Notes: generated from the sequence alone by a model not told the origin. A DNA stretch of 64,000 nucleotides from Buxus sempervirens (GCA_947561395.2 OX387185.1:35320213-35384212), one strand, 5' to 3'; numbered from the stretch's first letter, positions 1 through 12,156 are shown. Made by a program: numbers and translations.

Positions 1-423
1 ACGCAACTGAGTTTGCTGGAATCGGAGTTCGGATGAAGGTTCTGTGGGCCGGTCAAACTTGAAGGTGAGCTGAAAGTTGACTTTTTTCGAACCCGAGCCA
101 GGTGCTTAGCTCTATATCATTGGATAGAGGGCTCCGATACGAGTCCAACGCAACTGAGTTTGCTCAAATCGGAGTCCGGATGAAGGATATATGAGCTGTC
201 GAAGTTTCCGAGCAGCAAAACCCAGAAAGCTGCACACGTGGCAAAAAGCCGCACACGTGGCGAGTAGCGCAAGAAAATATCTTCAGGGGCAATCCGTAAA
301 TGTCCAAACATGCAAAATATCCCAGGGTATAAAGCAAAATTTCGCAGGGACCAAATCTATGAATATCTAAGAATATCGGATGAATCTGCGAATATCCAGG
401 GGCAAATCCGTAATTTTTCGATT

Positions 424-633
424 TGTATCCGACCAAATATGTCGGATACACATACCTCAGTGTATAACCGACACTATTCATTGGATACAAGGAGATTTTC
501 CAGCGAGATTTGCGCCGATTCCCCGACAATTTCACGGCGGCATTTAGTTTTCGAAATTATCATGTTTTGTATCCGACATTTTATGTCAGATACAAGGGGG
601 TCTTAGTGTATCCGACCTATATGGTTGGATACA
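424..633 (+). repeat. U3 hairpin quartet, stem TATCCGAC type
   Basis: Four inverted repeats stand in a row: 424-450, about 461-488 (degenerate), 567-595 and 607-633. The arms read TGTATCCGAC and GTCGGATACA with 5-8 base loops. The last one pairs through a G-T wobble (CCGACC against GGTTGG) and ends 11 bases before the TATA box. The same arrangement recurs in the T2 LTRs at 9.7 and 16.2 kb. Confidence 0.75.
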
Positions 634-644
634 TTAAATTTACC

Positions 645-652
645 TATAAAAG
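645..652 (+). promoter_or_regulatory. LTR TATA box
   Basis: TATAAAAG stands just after the hairpin quartet. It is followed by a C/T-rich transcribed-type stretch and a possible splice donor (cag/gtattg after 933). Position and context match the TATA boxes of the other LTRs in the window. Confidence 0.6.
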
Positions 653-3600
653 GGGGCAGCAGGCCCCTTTCTCATGGTGGGCTCATTTCATTTCTTTGGC
701 ACCCCTTTTCCCTCTTTTTCTTCATCCGAATCCTATCCTTTTCAACCACCTTTGCCTCCACCACCTTCCCACTCCACCCCAAGGTGACTCCACCCCTTCT
801 CCTCCTTCTTCCTCTTCATTGTCACCACAGCAAGGGAGGGTGTCCTGCTGTTGCTGCTGGAGAGAAGGCCTCCAACACTTGGTTTTGCCTCCAAGGAGCT
901 CCATACATAGCTCAAGGGTCTCACCACCCCCAGGTATTGTTCCCCTTCATGTTTTATACTATATATATGAGGTTGAGCATGTCTTGAGCCCATGAAAGGG
1001 GGCTGTTTACCCTTACTGTAATGCATCCTCCAGCATGCATTTTTGTTCTTTTTTTCTTTATCCACACCACATGAAAGTCTTCAAGGTAAGAGGAGCCACA
1101 TGTGAGGTTCCACCGGAGAGGATGAGGGGTATTTCAACACATTGTTGGGTCATTTAGGCTGCTGCCATCTCTGCTTTATTTTTTTTTTTGGTTCTCTGCA
1201 GTGGTCTATTCCCACTCAAATGAGGAGGGCGTTCCTCTCATCTTCTGATGTACCCCCCATTTAACCCCCCATCTCCTTTCTTATGATTTTTCTCTCCTCT
1301 CCATGGTTATCACTTGCTGATTTTTCATCTTACCAGTGGGATACTCTCTCTTTATTTACATATCTGGAGATGGCATGATGGATGAGTGTATGGGAGGGTA
1401 CCTCCATGTTAATGTTGTGAGCATGTGTGCATATGCAGCCCCACGGCCATGCTCCCACCCCCTTCTATCTTGCTGTATTTTTTGTGCAATAATGTGTTCT
1501 TTGGAGTGCTGCTGACAGCACATGGTTAGGGGGGTTTTAGTTGCTAATTAGCTTGCTGTCCTGGCATGATTGGGTATCTCAAAACCTCTCCCTAGTGCAG
1601 CATCCGAGCCAGGACAGTTGTGCCATCTACCACCTAGATGTTTTGCTGTTATGGGTTATGGTTGCCCCCTTTTCTTTTTTCTGTTTTGATAATTGCTTCA
1701 CAAACATGCTCCCCCACCCCCTTTGGCTGTGGTCGTATCCTCCTTGGAGCACCTGATTGCTCTTGGTAGCATGCTTCCCTAATTGCACCTGCTGTTCCCA
1801 GCAGATCCCCACCCATGCACCCCACTAACCAAGCTGCCAGCCTATGCCTGTACCCTGTTTTGCCTACTGTTTGGTGCACTCAAGCATGCTCCCTTACCCC
1901 TGTTAACCACCTGATGTGAGGCCGTTGCATGACCCCCCTAAGCATGCTCCCCCTTCCTCACAACACTTTTTATTTTGCCCATGTAAGTTGCCGCTGGAGA
2001 TAGCAGCAAACCGTCACTGTTGCCATTGTCTCGGCAGCTTTGAAGGCCTAAAACCACCCTCGGCACTAGACCCTTAGAACCATGCATGAAGGCCTCACCC
2101 TCCTGTTTTTTTTATGCAACTCCCGCCCCCATAAACATGCTTAAAGTCTCCTAAACCCCCATTGTTAGCTGCTGTTTTTTTATTTTCTGCAGTAGGTTAT
2201 CTGCTTGGGTTTGATATATCTATGCATGTGTTTGGTTTTCTTGTTTCCACACTATGGGCACACAAGCCCCCTCCCTCCCCAGATTACATGCATGAGAAAC
2301 CCTTTGTTAGGTAGTCTCCACCCCTCCGCCATGCTCCACATGAGCTGCTGCTAGAGACAGCAGCAGCACCTCCCCACCCACATTAGCAACCTAGACCTCA
2401 CCAAAACTCAGATTTGATAGTTGGTGTTCCCTGGTTTACAAGCAAGTCCCTGCTTGTCTCTCATGAGCACGTAGCAGGTCACTTTCTTTCATTGCCCTTG
2501 TGTGTATCAAGTCAATATGCATGAAGAGACCCCTTTTACTTCTTTTCCATTAAATTAGCAAGCATATAGGGTACCCTCAGGGCTGCTGTGGGCAGCAGCC
2601 ACAGCCCTCCATGGGCCCTTGTTTTTTGCCTCTTAAATCTTATGCCATGCCTTAATGTATGCAACATGAGTTAGGGATACCTTCGCCATGCTCCCCCACC
2701 CCACTTCATGCTATTCCCAGCCCATAGGAGACATGCTTAGCTTATTTTTAGTTGCTGCTTTTCTTTTCTTTTCTACAGCAGGTTCCTTATTTCTTTTGTT
2801 GATATTCATGCCATATGCATCGTGGCTTGATTGCTTGGAGTGTGTGCTTGAGTCCCTACTAGGAATGCATGTTAGGTTACCCCCCGCTTATATTGCCATC
2901 CTCTCACCCCATGGGGGTTGAGCATGAAAATCATGATCCCTATGCATGGTATGTGTTGAGTCATGCATGATGGTGTTCGGGTTAGGGTGTGCCACTAGGT
3001 ATTTCGGTTACTTAGATTTCTTGTTGGAATCCGAACATGTATTGGTTGGTGAAATAGCATCATGAAAATTGGGATGCCCAAGCCCATAGGAAGCCCATAG
3101 AGCTGCCTACATTGCAAAGCCCACGGAAAAAAGAGGCATATTTGTGTGTGTGGTTCGATTTGCATTGATGTGAAGAGTCTCACAATTGAACCGAGCAAGC
3201 CAATAGGGTTTTCGGGTCACCCGGAAACCCAACGTGGGACCTGGACCACCGGTCCAATTTGGAACTATTAGTGGGCCTTCCAATGGGGCCCACCAAAGCC
3301 ATCAAACATCAAGGAGTTCAAGCATGCAACTTAAGTAAGCTAAGTGAAATTGACTAACCTAATCGGACGGGCCAAACCCAATGCGGTCCACCCCGAACCC
3401 TATTACATGGAATGTCATGTTTGAATTGTGTGGTTTGGCTGAGACCAAGGGCTAGGGCCTATTGGGCCCACCAAAGCCCACTAATCAACCAAGTTAGGGT
3501 GCAAACCCCAGACTTCAAGGAACTGGGCTTTTAAGCCCAAAACTGGACCACGGGCCCCAAGCCCAATATCCAGTGCACTTTTGCAAAGGTAAATAAAGAT

Positions 3601-4177
3601 AAATTAAAACATTTTTTGGCAACCAACATGGGGGCCCATCCAGGGGCCCGTAAACCAATGCAGACTCACTTATTGCATGAAAATCACATAAGTCTCCAAC
3701 TTGAATAAACTAAGTAAAATTAATTCATTTCACCCAAGTCCACAGGGCCTCCTAGGACTAGACAGAGGCCCACTAGAGGCATGTGGGCTTAGCCAAGCCC
3801 ACCAAGGACACCGTGGGCCTTCCAAAAGGGCCCACCCAATCCGACTCAAATTATCTAAATAAACAAGATAAAAGTAATTAAAGGAACCCACACCACTTTG
3901 GTGGTCTTGACAGACTTAACCAAATAGCATGTCGGATTAGGAATTAGGTGAGACCAAAGTAAGTTGACTCAAACCAGGGAACCCACGGGACCCGTCATCC
4001 GACGGGGTGGTCTGGGATGTCTACGAACTTCCCCAGACCGCAACCGAGACCTTTCTCAGAATCTCAAGCCGCAGACCAGACCAATAGACTAACTTAGGCA
4101 CCCAGGTGTCCGCCTGCACCCCATCAGGTGGTGGCGACTCCGAATTTTTCCCGTGTGGCATTTCCGACGCGCGCACA

Positions 4178-4558
4178 CCGTTATTGGAGCTAAAGGGAAT
4201 ATTGGCAAAAAAAAGATCAGAGGTTGAGTTGATTATGTTGTCCAAGTTTGAAGTGAAATCAATATAAGCAATGGAGATGGAACAGATTGGGAATAACAGG
4301 GTCAATTCTGGAAGAAAATGCATTTGGGGATGACTCTAAGGGTCCTAGGATAGACAGATCTGATCTCTCCCTATTGTTTGAATCATCTTTTTTTCAGTAT
4401 TCAACTTGATTTTAATTCCTTTAATTATGTGTGATTAAGTGTTTTGGATCAAACTTAAAAAAAAAAAATTTATATTTTGGCCAGTGATGAGAAATCAAAT
4501 ACTTTTCATAAAACCTTTGTTTTTATAAGCATCTGAGAATTCTGAGGCCAATAGTATA
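4178..4558. other. Unassigned spacer between LTRs
   Basis: These 381 bases separate the end of the T1 LTR from the start of the Tekay-like LTR. No PBS, no long ORF and no repeat were seen; the stretch is AT-rich with a poly-A run near 4,460. It may be the flank of one of the two insertions. Confidence 0.4.
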
Positions 4559-5938
4559 TGTAAGACCCTGAATTTTCCTAAATATAGAAGTAAATTAATA
4601 ATTAATACTCTTGAGGATTGTTATTGATAAGAATATTTTGATGAATGTAGGTGACATCGTAATTAGTGAAGATCAGGAGTTTGACGCAAATCCGACCGTC
4701 TGATCGAGAGATATCAAGGTAAGGTTAATATTTTAAGTAAGCTGTGTTTTTATTGGGCGATGCATGGAGTCTAATGCATGTGAGATGCATGGAATTGAGG
4801 ATATATATATATATATATATATTAGAATACCCTAATGGCATACGGTTGGAATACATTGCTTGTATTCGTTTGATACTCAGCAGCCGCAAGAGAGAAGCTG
4901 CACAACCATAGGCAACCAGAGAAGAAGAGAAGGAGAGGAAGAAAAGAGAGAAAGAGGGAGGTCTGTTCGTGTGATCTCCATTGACTCAAAGTTGTTTTTC
5001 ATCCTTGAAGAAGAGCAGTTCATTGGAACAATCGAATAGAGGTAGGCAACACCGGTTTTTAACGTTCGTTTGGTATTCACATTTGGTTTAATCCCTACTG
5101 CATGTTTTGTATTGTATAATCATGTATTTAGTTTGATAACAACATTATAAGTATGTTAGAATCATTTTAAATGTGAAAAATCAAGTTTTGAAACATTGTC
5201 TGTCAATTTTTGGGAGATCGCCGAGCTTATTGTGCTCAGCGATCCTCGACGCTCCCAGGCGCTCGTTGAAAAAAGTAGACCACTCGAGACCACTTACTGA
5301 CTTATCGTTGGCGACTGATTTTGAACAACCGCCTACCCTAGACCGCCTGAGTGATCCTAGGCGATCCTGAGCGCTCTGTGCAGAAAATGCAAATTTTCGT
5401 ATTTTCAAACCCTGAATCAATTCTAAACTATGTTTAACAAATTTTAACCTTCAAATAAGATGTTTTAAGACCAAAATAAATTACCAATTCCCTTTTTTAC
5501 AAAAGAATAAAAATATAAGGTATTTAGGGTAATTCGTGGCCAAGCTTTGTAAATAGCAAGAAACCTAAGTTTTGGAAGAACTGAACTTGTAACCTTGAGA
5601 GATTTGATTAGTTGACCTATAAATTTATACTGTTAACCATAATACATTATACAGGATTTCCAGATCAGATTTTAACACAATTAACCCCATAAGGAAAGAA
5701 ATTACAGTTATAACCATTATATGCCGCTAAGCACTATTACTTACAGTAATATTAGTCCTTAGGGATTGTTGGTGCCTAATGGGCATAGCTGGTTATGGAT
5801 CCATAGTTTTGCCTAGATAGCTAAGGGATATTTCATTTAGGTTGGGTTACTCCCTGTTGCGAACGCGTTTTCTTTGCAAGTTGGTTTGCTCTGGAGGATC
5901 CTATGTCTGGAGGGACACCCCGGTGCTCCGCTGGTGAA
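4559..5938 (+). mobile_element. Truncated Tekay-like LTR
   Basis: The sequence starts TGTAAGACCC and aligns in order with the reverse complement of the B LTRs (27,214-29,575 and 34,373-36,735). Shared words include the gatcgagagatatcaaggta region near 4,705 and the stretch ggcatagctggttatggatc near 5,785. Homology stops abruptly at about 5,938, inside the LTR, where an opposite-strand T2 LTR begins. It is an old copy, clearly diverged from B, with no internal coding region. Confidence 0.7.
4799..4822. repeat. (AT)n microsatellite
   Basis: A pure AT dinucleotide run of about 12 units lies inside the Tekay-like LTR, near where the promoter would be expected. Confidence 0.85.
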
Positions 5939-6453
5939 AGGGAGAAGATTAGAATAATCCTAGAAATTAAAACTAGAAAGTAAAGAAGTTGAGAAGCTTA
6001 CCTGGACTTGAGAAAGCAAAGAGGCAGGGGTTCTCTTCTTCACTTGGAGTTTTCTTCTCAGCAATTCTTAATTATAGCCTTCAATTCTCAATTCTAACTT
6101 CCAGCATTCAATTCTCAGCCACAATCTTCAGCCCTTGCTTGAGGAGAGGCTTCCTATTTATAAGCAAGAGCAGGGGCAAGGGTGGTCCTAAGAGGTTCTA
6201 GAATGTTCCCATTCAATTTTAGAAACATGAATTAGAGCAAAAACGGCCGAAAGAAACCCTAGTGAGAATATCAAAATAGTAACAAGGCTCAAAAATCGAG
6301 ATTTTACAAAAACGCCCAAAATACGCTTGTTTGCATACCTTATGCGGACAAAATAGGTTTGACCAAATTTTCATCTTTTTTGATCTGTGTCAAATCCAAA
6401 TAAATTATTTTCTTTATTTTCTCATTTTGGTAGTGCAATTTGGGGTGTCTACA
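5939..6453 (-). mobile_element. Truncated T2 LTR, 3' LTR of a minus-strand element
   Basis: On the minus strand the sequence starts TGTAGACACCCC at 6,453, like the T2 LTRs at 9,639 and 16,077. It has a TATAAATA box at 6,162-6,155 and a splice-donor match (cag/gtaagc, exon end at 6,002), in the same order as E. It is cut at about 5,939, so R/U5 is mostly missing. A polypurine tract directly precedes it in the element's sense, which marks it as a 3' LTR. A single stem (gcata/tatgc near 6,335) may be a remnant of the U3 hairpins. Confidence 0.65.
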
Positions 6454-6470
6454 ACTGCCCCCTCTTTGCT
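6454..6470 (-). other. Polypurine tract
   Basis: AGCAAAGAGGGGGCAGT on the minus strand directly abuts the TGTAGACACC LTR end. The PPT of element A (20,912-20,897) is nearly the same. It would prime plus-strand DNA synthesis of the minus-strand element. Confidence 0.7.
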
Positions 6471-6799
6471 GGAATTGAAACCAATTATCAATAGAGAGCA
6501 AAAAGACCCAAAAATTGCACTTTTCCTGAGATTTGTCCAGATAATTGCAACTTGCAAGGATTAAAAGGGTAATTTTTGAAAAAGTATTTGTGTGGAGGAT
6601 TTGCTGAAAAGTCCTTAACTTTAAGGGGCAAATCCTCCTCTCTAGTCTCATTGAGCACTCGTGGCTATGAAGTAAGATTCGAGAAAATCTTCAAAACAAA
6701 AGTGTATAAATGGCAATCCTTGAAACTTATAATTAAGATGGACATTAATTCTTTTAAAAATGTGGAGAAAATCACGAAAAATCATTTTTTTGGCTGCTG

Positions 6800-6895
6800 T
6801 CCGCATTTGCATTGCGGAACTACCATGTCTGAATCCAGACTTGCCATGTCCGCATTTCTTTTGCGGACTTGGGTTGTCCGCATTTCTTCTGCGGA
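6800..6895 (+). repeat. U3-type hairpin quartet, stem TCCGCA type
   Basis: Four inverted repeats: 6,800-6,818 (TCCGCA/TGCGGA), 6,827-6,840 (GTCTG/CAGAC, loop aatc), 6,848-6,868 (GTCCGCA/TGCGGAC, loop tttcttt) and 6,877-6,895 (TCCGCA/TGCGGA). They end about 10 bases before a TATA-like box. Number and position match the other quartets, but the stem sequence is different. Confidence 0.7.
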
Positions 6896-6905
6896 TTTCA
6901 AGGAC

Positions 6906-6912
6906 TATAATA
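6906..6912 (+). promoter_or_regulatory. TATA-like box upstream of the PMD gene
   Basis: TATAATA lies 11 bases after the last hairpin of the quartet, the spacing seen in the T1 LTR at 633-645. A GTAAGT donor match follows after 7,291 and the PMD ORF opens at 8,199. Confidence 0.4.
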
Positions 6913-8198
6913 GCCGCGAGCGTGAACAGGCTTCTTCACTCTGTTTGTTCGCATTTCTCCTCAAAACCCTTCATGACCGCAACTCTCCTCTAGTTTTCCT
7001 CTTCTCATTGACGACTATTCCAACGACGACAAGTTCTCCAGCCATTCCCATCTTCTCCAATGTCGCATAACTTCTTCGGCGTCATCTTCCTCTCTCGCAA
7101 CTCCAGTGATTGTGGTACTTCCGACCATCCTTCGATCTGCGTTGCCGCAACAGTGGTTTTCATTTACTATTTGGGACTCCGCCCGACAGCATCAGCTTAG
7201 CTCTTGTCTTAGGCGAGTTGATTGCACACTCTTGGAGTTCCGGTAAAGGTTTCAAATTGTTTGCAAAACTTCCCCATTTCGATTGAAGCAAGTAAGTGGC
7301 CAAACACCAATCCTTTTGCAATCAATATATTGGCATCTTCCATATGACTGAACAAACTTGATTTATGCACTAATTTGATCCTTTGCTCTTGATTGAAATG
7401 AATCCCCAACTTTGAAGGTTGCTCATACTGATTTTTGATGCTTTGTATCTGTGAGAATTCATGTTTAACCCATGACCACTTTTCTGCATTTTTCGGCTCT
7501 TAAGCTAGTAAATTCTTAACCTGCTGTGTTTGTTGAATTGTTGACTTGCTGACTTCCTTGATTCTTAGCTTTCTTCAATCAATACTTGTGCCATCCCGAA
7601 CCCATGCTTTAGCCGTGGGGTGTTGTCATGCTTGATTTGGACTTTCACTTAGCATGCTGTTTGCTTTCAAATGTCATGCTGCAATTTCCTGTTTGAATGC
7701 CTTGTCTGTACTTCAGGGCAATTATCCATGCTTCTTAGTTCGATGCAATGATTTCTTACTTTCTGAAGAATTTAAAAACTTGTAGAATGCTCCAATCTAT
7801 AATTAATTCCCCAAATGCCGGATTATCCCGAAACCAAAAATATATGATTAGACATATCAAAAGATCACAAATTTTTTCCTTTTCTTTTTCTCTTTCTTTT
7901 CTCTCTTTGTCACATAAGAAGGATACATAAGAAATTTATATTTCCTGTGTATAACTCTTATACATGAAAAAAAATTTTTTAACATAACCAACGAGAAATA
8001 ATAAAGTTTCCTAAAAACACAATTTTGGAGCACTGAAGGATAGCCTCCTCTGGTAGAATCCTGATTTGGTTGTACTCCTGAGGCCTTTTCCTAGCTTTTC
8101 TTCTTCCTACAAACAATTCAACTCAATTATAATGAAAAACAAACGCAATAAGAATTACAAGAAAAGAAATAAATCATCTCCCTGATTTGAACTCGTAG

Positions 8199-9576
8199 AT
8201 GGCTCGTATCCGTTCAACTCCCCAGGATCCTGCAGATGAGCCCTCTTCTTCTAGGGTTCGGAGGTATCCTGTTGATGTGGCCTCTTCTTCGAGAGCTGAG
8301 AGGGACTCCGATTCTGATGTCCCTAATCTTCCTTCTGGGGGTTCGCAGGAGGCAACCCTAGAGGTATACTCTAACCCTTTTGAAATTCAGCTTCTTTCAA
8401 AATCCTTCACCCTGATCATTTCTTCTTTCAATTTGTTTCTTTAGCCGGTGGTTGAGGCTCCTAGCCGAGGCAGAGGCATAGACGGAGGTCGTGATGGAGG
8501 CCATGGTAGAGGCTGTGGTGGAGGTAGAGGCTGAGGCAGAGAGGAGTCCGAGACCAGAGTTAAGGTGCCTGCGGTAATTGTAGCGCAGATCCGAGATACC
8601 GACCTTCTTCATGGCTTGAGGACTCATCCCTCAGCCTGTATTAGGATGGATGTCCCTCTGGAGTATCCTCTATCCCATTACAGAGGGAGTTGGGCCAGCT
8701 TCACCAGATTTCTTGGAGGTTGCAGTTCGTCCTTCTGCCTAGAGCTGGGCCTATTTGGTTTTGGCCACTTCATCACCATCCCTGCCATGCGCTTGGATCG
8801 AGCCCTGATTATGGCGATGCTCGAGAGATTCTTCTCGAAGACGCTGAGCTTCCATTTCCCAGATATAGAGATCGGGATCCGGCCGGCAGACTTTACACTT
8901 ATTACTAGGATCAGGATGTTTGGAGATATCATCCCTGAGATGGTGAGCCCGGATGATGCGGAGATTGCCGCCCTTCTTGGATATGAGGCGGTGCCTCCGG
9001 AGGCCTGGGATGGAGGGAGGCCTAAATTGTCTCTGACTTGGTTAAGAGAGGCCTTCTGAGAGAGGGAGTTTAGTCAGATTGCTATGGGCCATGCGGGCTT
9101 CCCTGTTGCGTTCCGCTTTGTATTCCTCTATATGATGGGTTCATGCTTTTGCCCAGAGGATACGACTTCCGTCAGCCCTCACTTTTTGAGCTTGTTGAGG
9201 GATCTGCAACGGTCGAGGAGGTATGCTTGGGGCCCACTGATCTTTGGCACCATCTTGGCTGGTTTGCACTGAGTCTCCAGAGGCCTTTCCACCTCCTGAG
9301 GTGCCGGAGTTGGATGCAGGTTTTTCTGGCCCTTCTTGCAGGTGAAATTCATATTTCTCTTTTCTTTTCTGTCTTCTTCTCTTTTTTATTCTTCTGACCT
9401 TCTTTCCTTTCTCTGCAATTTTTTGTTAGGGTGTATATACCCTACTTTTGTCCCACCTCTACGCTGCCAGAGGAGACATTTCCGATGGCTCGTAGATGGA
9501 GTCTTTTGGAGCCCGACTCTGAGAAGAGTCGACCTAGGTCGGCTCTGGCTCATCTGGATTGGCTTTACAGGACCGA
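8199..9576 (+). pseudogene. Broken multi-exon plant-mobile-domain (PMD/MAIN-like) gene
   Basis: Three exon-like blocks are visible. Exon 1 (8,199-8,363, MARIRSTPQD) ends at gag/gtatac. Exon 2 (8,445 to about 9,341) begins after ctttag in the same frame; it has a Gly/Arg-rich stretch and then the PMD-like core (RLDRALIMAMLERFF, then FHFPDIEIGIRPADFTLITRI). Exon 3 (9,429-9,576, VYIPYFCPTSTLPEE...) ends at gag/gtaagc. In-frame TGA codons at 8,532-8,534 and 9,057-9,059, and a likely frameshift near 9,270, make it dead. PMD proteins occur as host MAIN-type genes and as transposon-borne ORFs. The LTR-like promoter upstream suggests the second here. The T2 LTR of E begins 62 bases after exon 3, so later exons are displaced out of the window. 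The family call comes from the pattern of conserved residues and needs a profile search. Confidence 0.5.
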
Positions 9577-9737
9577 GGTAAGCATTCTTCAGTTTTTTCT
9601 TTCTTCTTGTTTTTTCCTGAATCATATGCCTAACATCCTATAGACACCCCAAATTGCACAGTAAAAATGAAGAATAATTGGCAAAAATCATTATCTCCTT
9701 TGAAACCAGCACAAAATTTGAGAAATGTGCATTTTTC

Positions 9738-9883
9738 CTTGTATCCTACAACTCAGGTCGGATACAAGTACACTTCTTCGTATCCAACATAAGTTGTCGG
9801 ATACAAGCAGGCTTTAATGTATCCGACATCATATGTCGGATACATATAGATGCTTGTGTATCTGACCTGATATATCGGATACA
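9738..9883 (+). repeat. U3 hairpin quartet in E LTR
   Basis: Four stems lie about 38-40 bases apart. The third (9,817-9,845) is perfect: 13-bp arms (ATGTATCCGACAT and its complement) around a 3-base loop. The first, second and fourth use the same GTATCC/GGATAC core with small changes. A TATA box follows 165 bases downstream. Confidence 0.85.
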
Positions 9884-10048
9884 TGTTTTTTGCTCAAAAT
9901 TAGGGTTTTCCGAGAGTTTTCACTTTTTACCATCATATCCTTCATTAAATGAATGGAAATCTCGGAAATAGCTTTAGGGTTAAGGTTGGTGGGCTCTAGA
10001 CATTATGTTGTATCTACCATCCCACCAACCCTAACCCTAGCCTTTGCC

Positions 10049-10056
10049 TATAAATA
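10049..10056 (+). promoter_or_regulatory. E LTR TATA box
   Basis: TATAAATA is preceded by telomere-repeat-like aaccctaaccctag and followed about 120 bases later by the consensus donor cag/gtaagc (after 10,177). The block is conserved in the solo LTR at 16,487. Confidence 0.7.
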
Positions 10057-12139
10057 GGAGGCTCCTCCTTAAGCAAATGGCCATTAACTCTTGCCAAGAA
10101 CCTTTGCCAAGAAGTTGGAGATCAAAGAGCTCCGAGTGAAGAGGGGAACCGCTGCAGTCTTACTTCCAGAAGCCCAGGTAAGCCTCAAACCTTTCTTTAC
10201 TTTCTGTTTTTACATTCTAGATCTAGCTCTCTTCTTCTACCTTTCTGTAGAATAAGGCATCTTCTATGTGTGTGAAAACCCTTCCCCTACTCAAAGTACC
10301 TCGAGACTCGCCCTAGCCGTAAAACGTGAAGGCGGGATCTAGGGGAAACGAGACTGAGGATTGATCCTAGTGCTAGAACCTATTTGAATAAGCCTTTTGA
10401 ATCTGTGAAGACCGTTTCATATTCAAAGTACCCCAAGATTATCTTGAAGAACTGTGTTTAACGGGGAGAGAGAACTAAGGGAAACGATAATGGAACGGAA
10501 CCCTAGGTTGTTTTAGAACCCCATTGGATTGATCAAAATGCATGCTATATGTTGTTATATTGTTCTTGAATGGATTTTTATACACATACACACATAGCAC
10601 TTGTTTTGTCGGATTTGGCTTGTATTTTGGATCTATTTCCGTCATTGTGGTAGATCTGGAATAAATAGTGCCAAACAATTCTGGGATATTTTCTATTGAT
10701 TTCAAGCAAGTTTTGTTGAGTATTGAAGGCCTATAGGTCCAACCTCTCAGTTTTTGGGCACTTTTGCTCAATATTGGGTCTTTTTGGCATATTCTCTCCA
10801 ATCGGAGAGAATGGTGAGCCAAGCTTGTACCCTACTATTTCTAGAGCTTCTTCAATACTTTTTCAAGTGATTTTGATTCATCTTGCACGAATTCCACACA
10901 CTGGATCACTGTTTTAAATTGATTTTACTCAAAAAGGGCTTAACTTGACAGCAACTGTACCCCAACTTCGGATACTCGTAACTTCATCGTCCGGATAAAT
11001 TTTGGAGTGATTCTAGAGCCATGGTAAAGGTGAGGCTGTCTAGTTTACGCCTGTAAAATTTCATTAATTTCTATCAAGCGAATTTTTGACACCTCTCTGT
11101 CGAAGTTGATAGGTCAATTCAGATCTGAATACGGAACCTGTCACTTCGACTGAGCGCCATGTGTCCGTTTTAAGTCCGATTTGAGTGATTCTTGTTTCTG
11201 ATTTTTCCTTTGGAAGTCTAGTTTCAAATCCAGTTGATTTCATAATTTTTTGATTCCATTTGTGTTGTTGGTAACAGATTTACTCAGAACTGCTCAACAG
11301 CACTTTTCTGGGTAAATCTGTGATCTTCGGGACCTGTTCGGGAGACCACCCAAGGCACATCCGAATGAATTTTTGTATGAGGCTAGTTTCATTTGAAATA
11401 TGGCCATACAGACTTCACTCACACCAAATTTCATGGATTTATATGGAGCCGATTTTTCTAAATGATTTTCCAAAGTTGCCCATTTATCACTTTTAATTAT
11501 CTCCAGCAGCAGATTTCAAAGGAGAATAACTCCTAGGATTTTAATCGGAATGGATTGAAAATTTGCATGAGTCTTCTATCTATCATAATATTTCAAATGA
11601 ATTTGGTTTGATTCAATTTAAATTTGATTTGAATGATTTCAAGACAAATAGTTCTTGATTTTATCGAATTTTCTAGATTTAACTCAACTTGGTTTTGTGC
11701 AAATTTTGCTTTGATTTCCATCTTTTGGTGATATTCCAGAAGTGATATTGACATAAAAGAGGATCTGGAATTCATTTGGATTTTCATGTGAAGATATCAT
11801 ACATTTGTCCTTTTTCAAGGTTTTTAATGATTTTTAGAAAGCTTTCTTATTTTTTAGCATGAACAACACTTGGCAACCACCTTGTGTGGGTGAATGGGGG
11901 TGCCTAACACCTTCCCCCATTCATAATCTAATCCCCTTACCCATCTCTGGATTTGATTTTCAAGTAGATTTATTTTTACTCTAGAATTTGCCTTTTAGCT
12001 CTTTTTGATTATTTTTGAATCTTTTGGTGTCCATTCACGCTTCAAAAATCTGAATGGTGGCAACTCTCCAATATTTTAAGTTGAGCCCGTGTGTTGACAG
12101 AGGGGGAATCATCCAGGTGATTTTTCCATGTCTCACAAC

Positions 12140-12156
12140 TGGCGACTCTGTTGGGG
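12140..12156 (+). other. Element E primer binding site
   Basis: TGGCGACTCTGTTGGGG follows the LTR end after a 2-base spacer. The first nine bases fit the complement of a plant tRNA-Arg 3' end (recalled, to be checked); Ogre/Tat elements are known to use tRNA-Arg. It differs from element F's PBS at one position. Confidence 0.75.

Larger units (their letters stand above)
1..4177 (+). mobile_element. T1-type LTR, 5' end cut by window edge
   Basis: This is a long terminal repeat of the same family as the LTR at 40,019-43,545. The first 230 bases carry the U3 motif found in tandem at 40.1-40.9 kb (key words: gcaactgagtttgc, then tcggagtccggatgaag). The last kilobase (about 3,190-4,177) matches 42,585-43,545, including the terminal words ggtggcgactccgaattttt and a gcgcaca end. 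No primer binding site follows the end, so it is a solo LTR or the 3' LTR of an element lying to the left. It contains a hairpin quartet, a TATA box and a putative splice donor (cag/gtattg after 933). Bases 1,000-3,000 are C/T-rich and hold no recognisable gene. Confidence 0.75.
6471..8198 (+). other. Promoter/leader-like region before the PMD gene
   Basis: There is no long ORF here. The region holds a hairpin quartet (6,800-6,895), a TATA-like box (6,906-6,912), then C/T-rich leader-like DNA and a GTAAGT donor match after 7,291. The order hairpins, TATA, donor is the same as in the T2 and T1 LTRs, so this is probably the remnant of an LTR promoter whose 5' boundary is not recognisable. A poly-pyrimidine run lies near 7,880-7,905. 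Confidence 0.45.
9639..12137 (+). mobile_element. Element E 5' LTR (T2 family)
   Basis: The LTR starts TATAGACACCCC and ends gtctcaca, two bases before a primer binding site. It is 2,499 bp long. The solo LTR at 16,077-18,118 is a second copy with the same termini, so both boundaries are well supported. Its U3 has the hairpin quartet at 9,738-9,883, a telomere-like aaccctaaccctag block at about 10,027-10,040, a TATA box at 10,049, and a strong splice donor (cag/gtaagc after 10,177). Both T2 copies begin TA instead of the usual TG; the minus-strand copy at 6,453 has TG. Five bases on the left flank (catcc) are the candidate target site; the partner lies outside the window. Confidence 0.85.
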
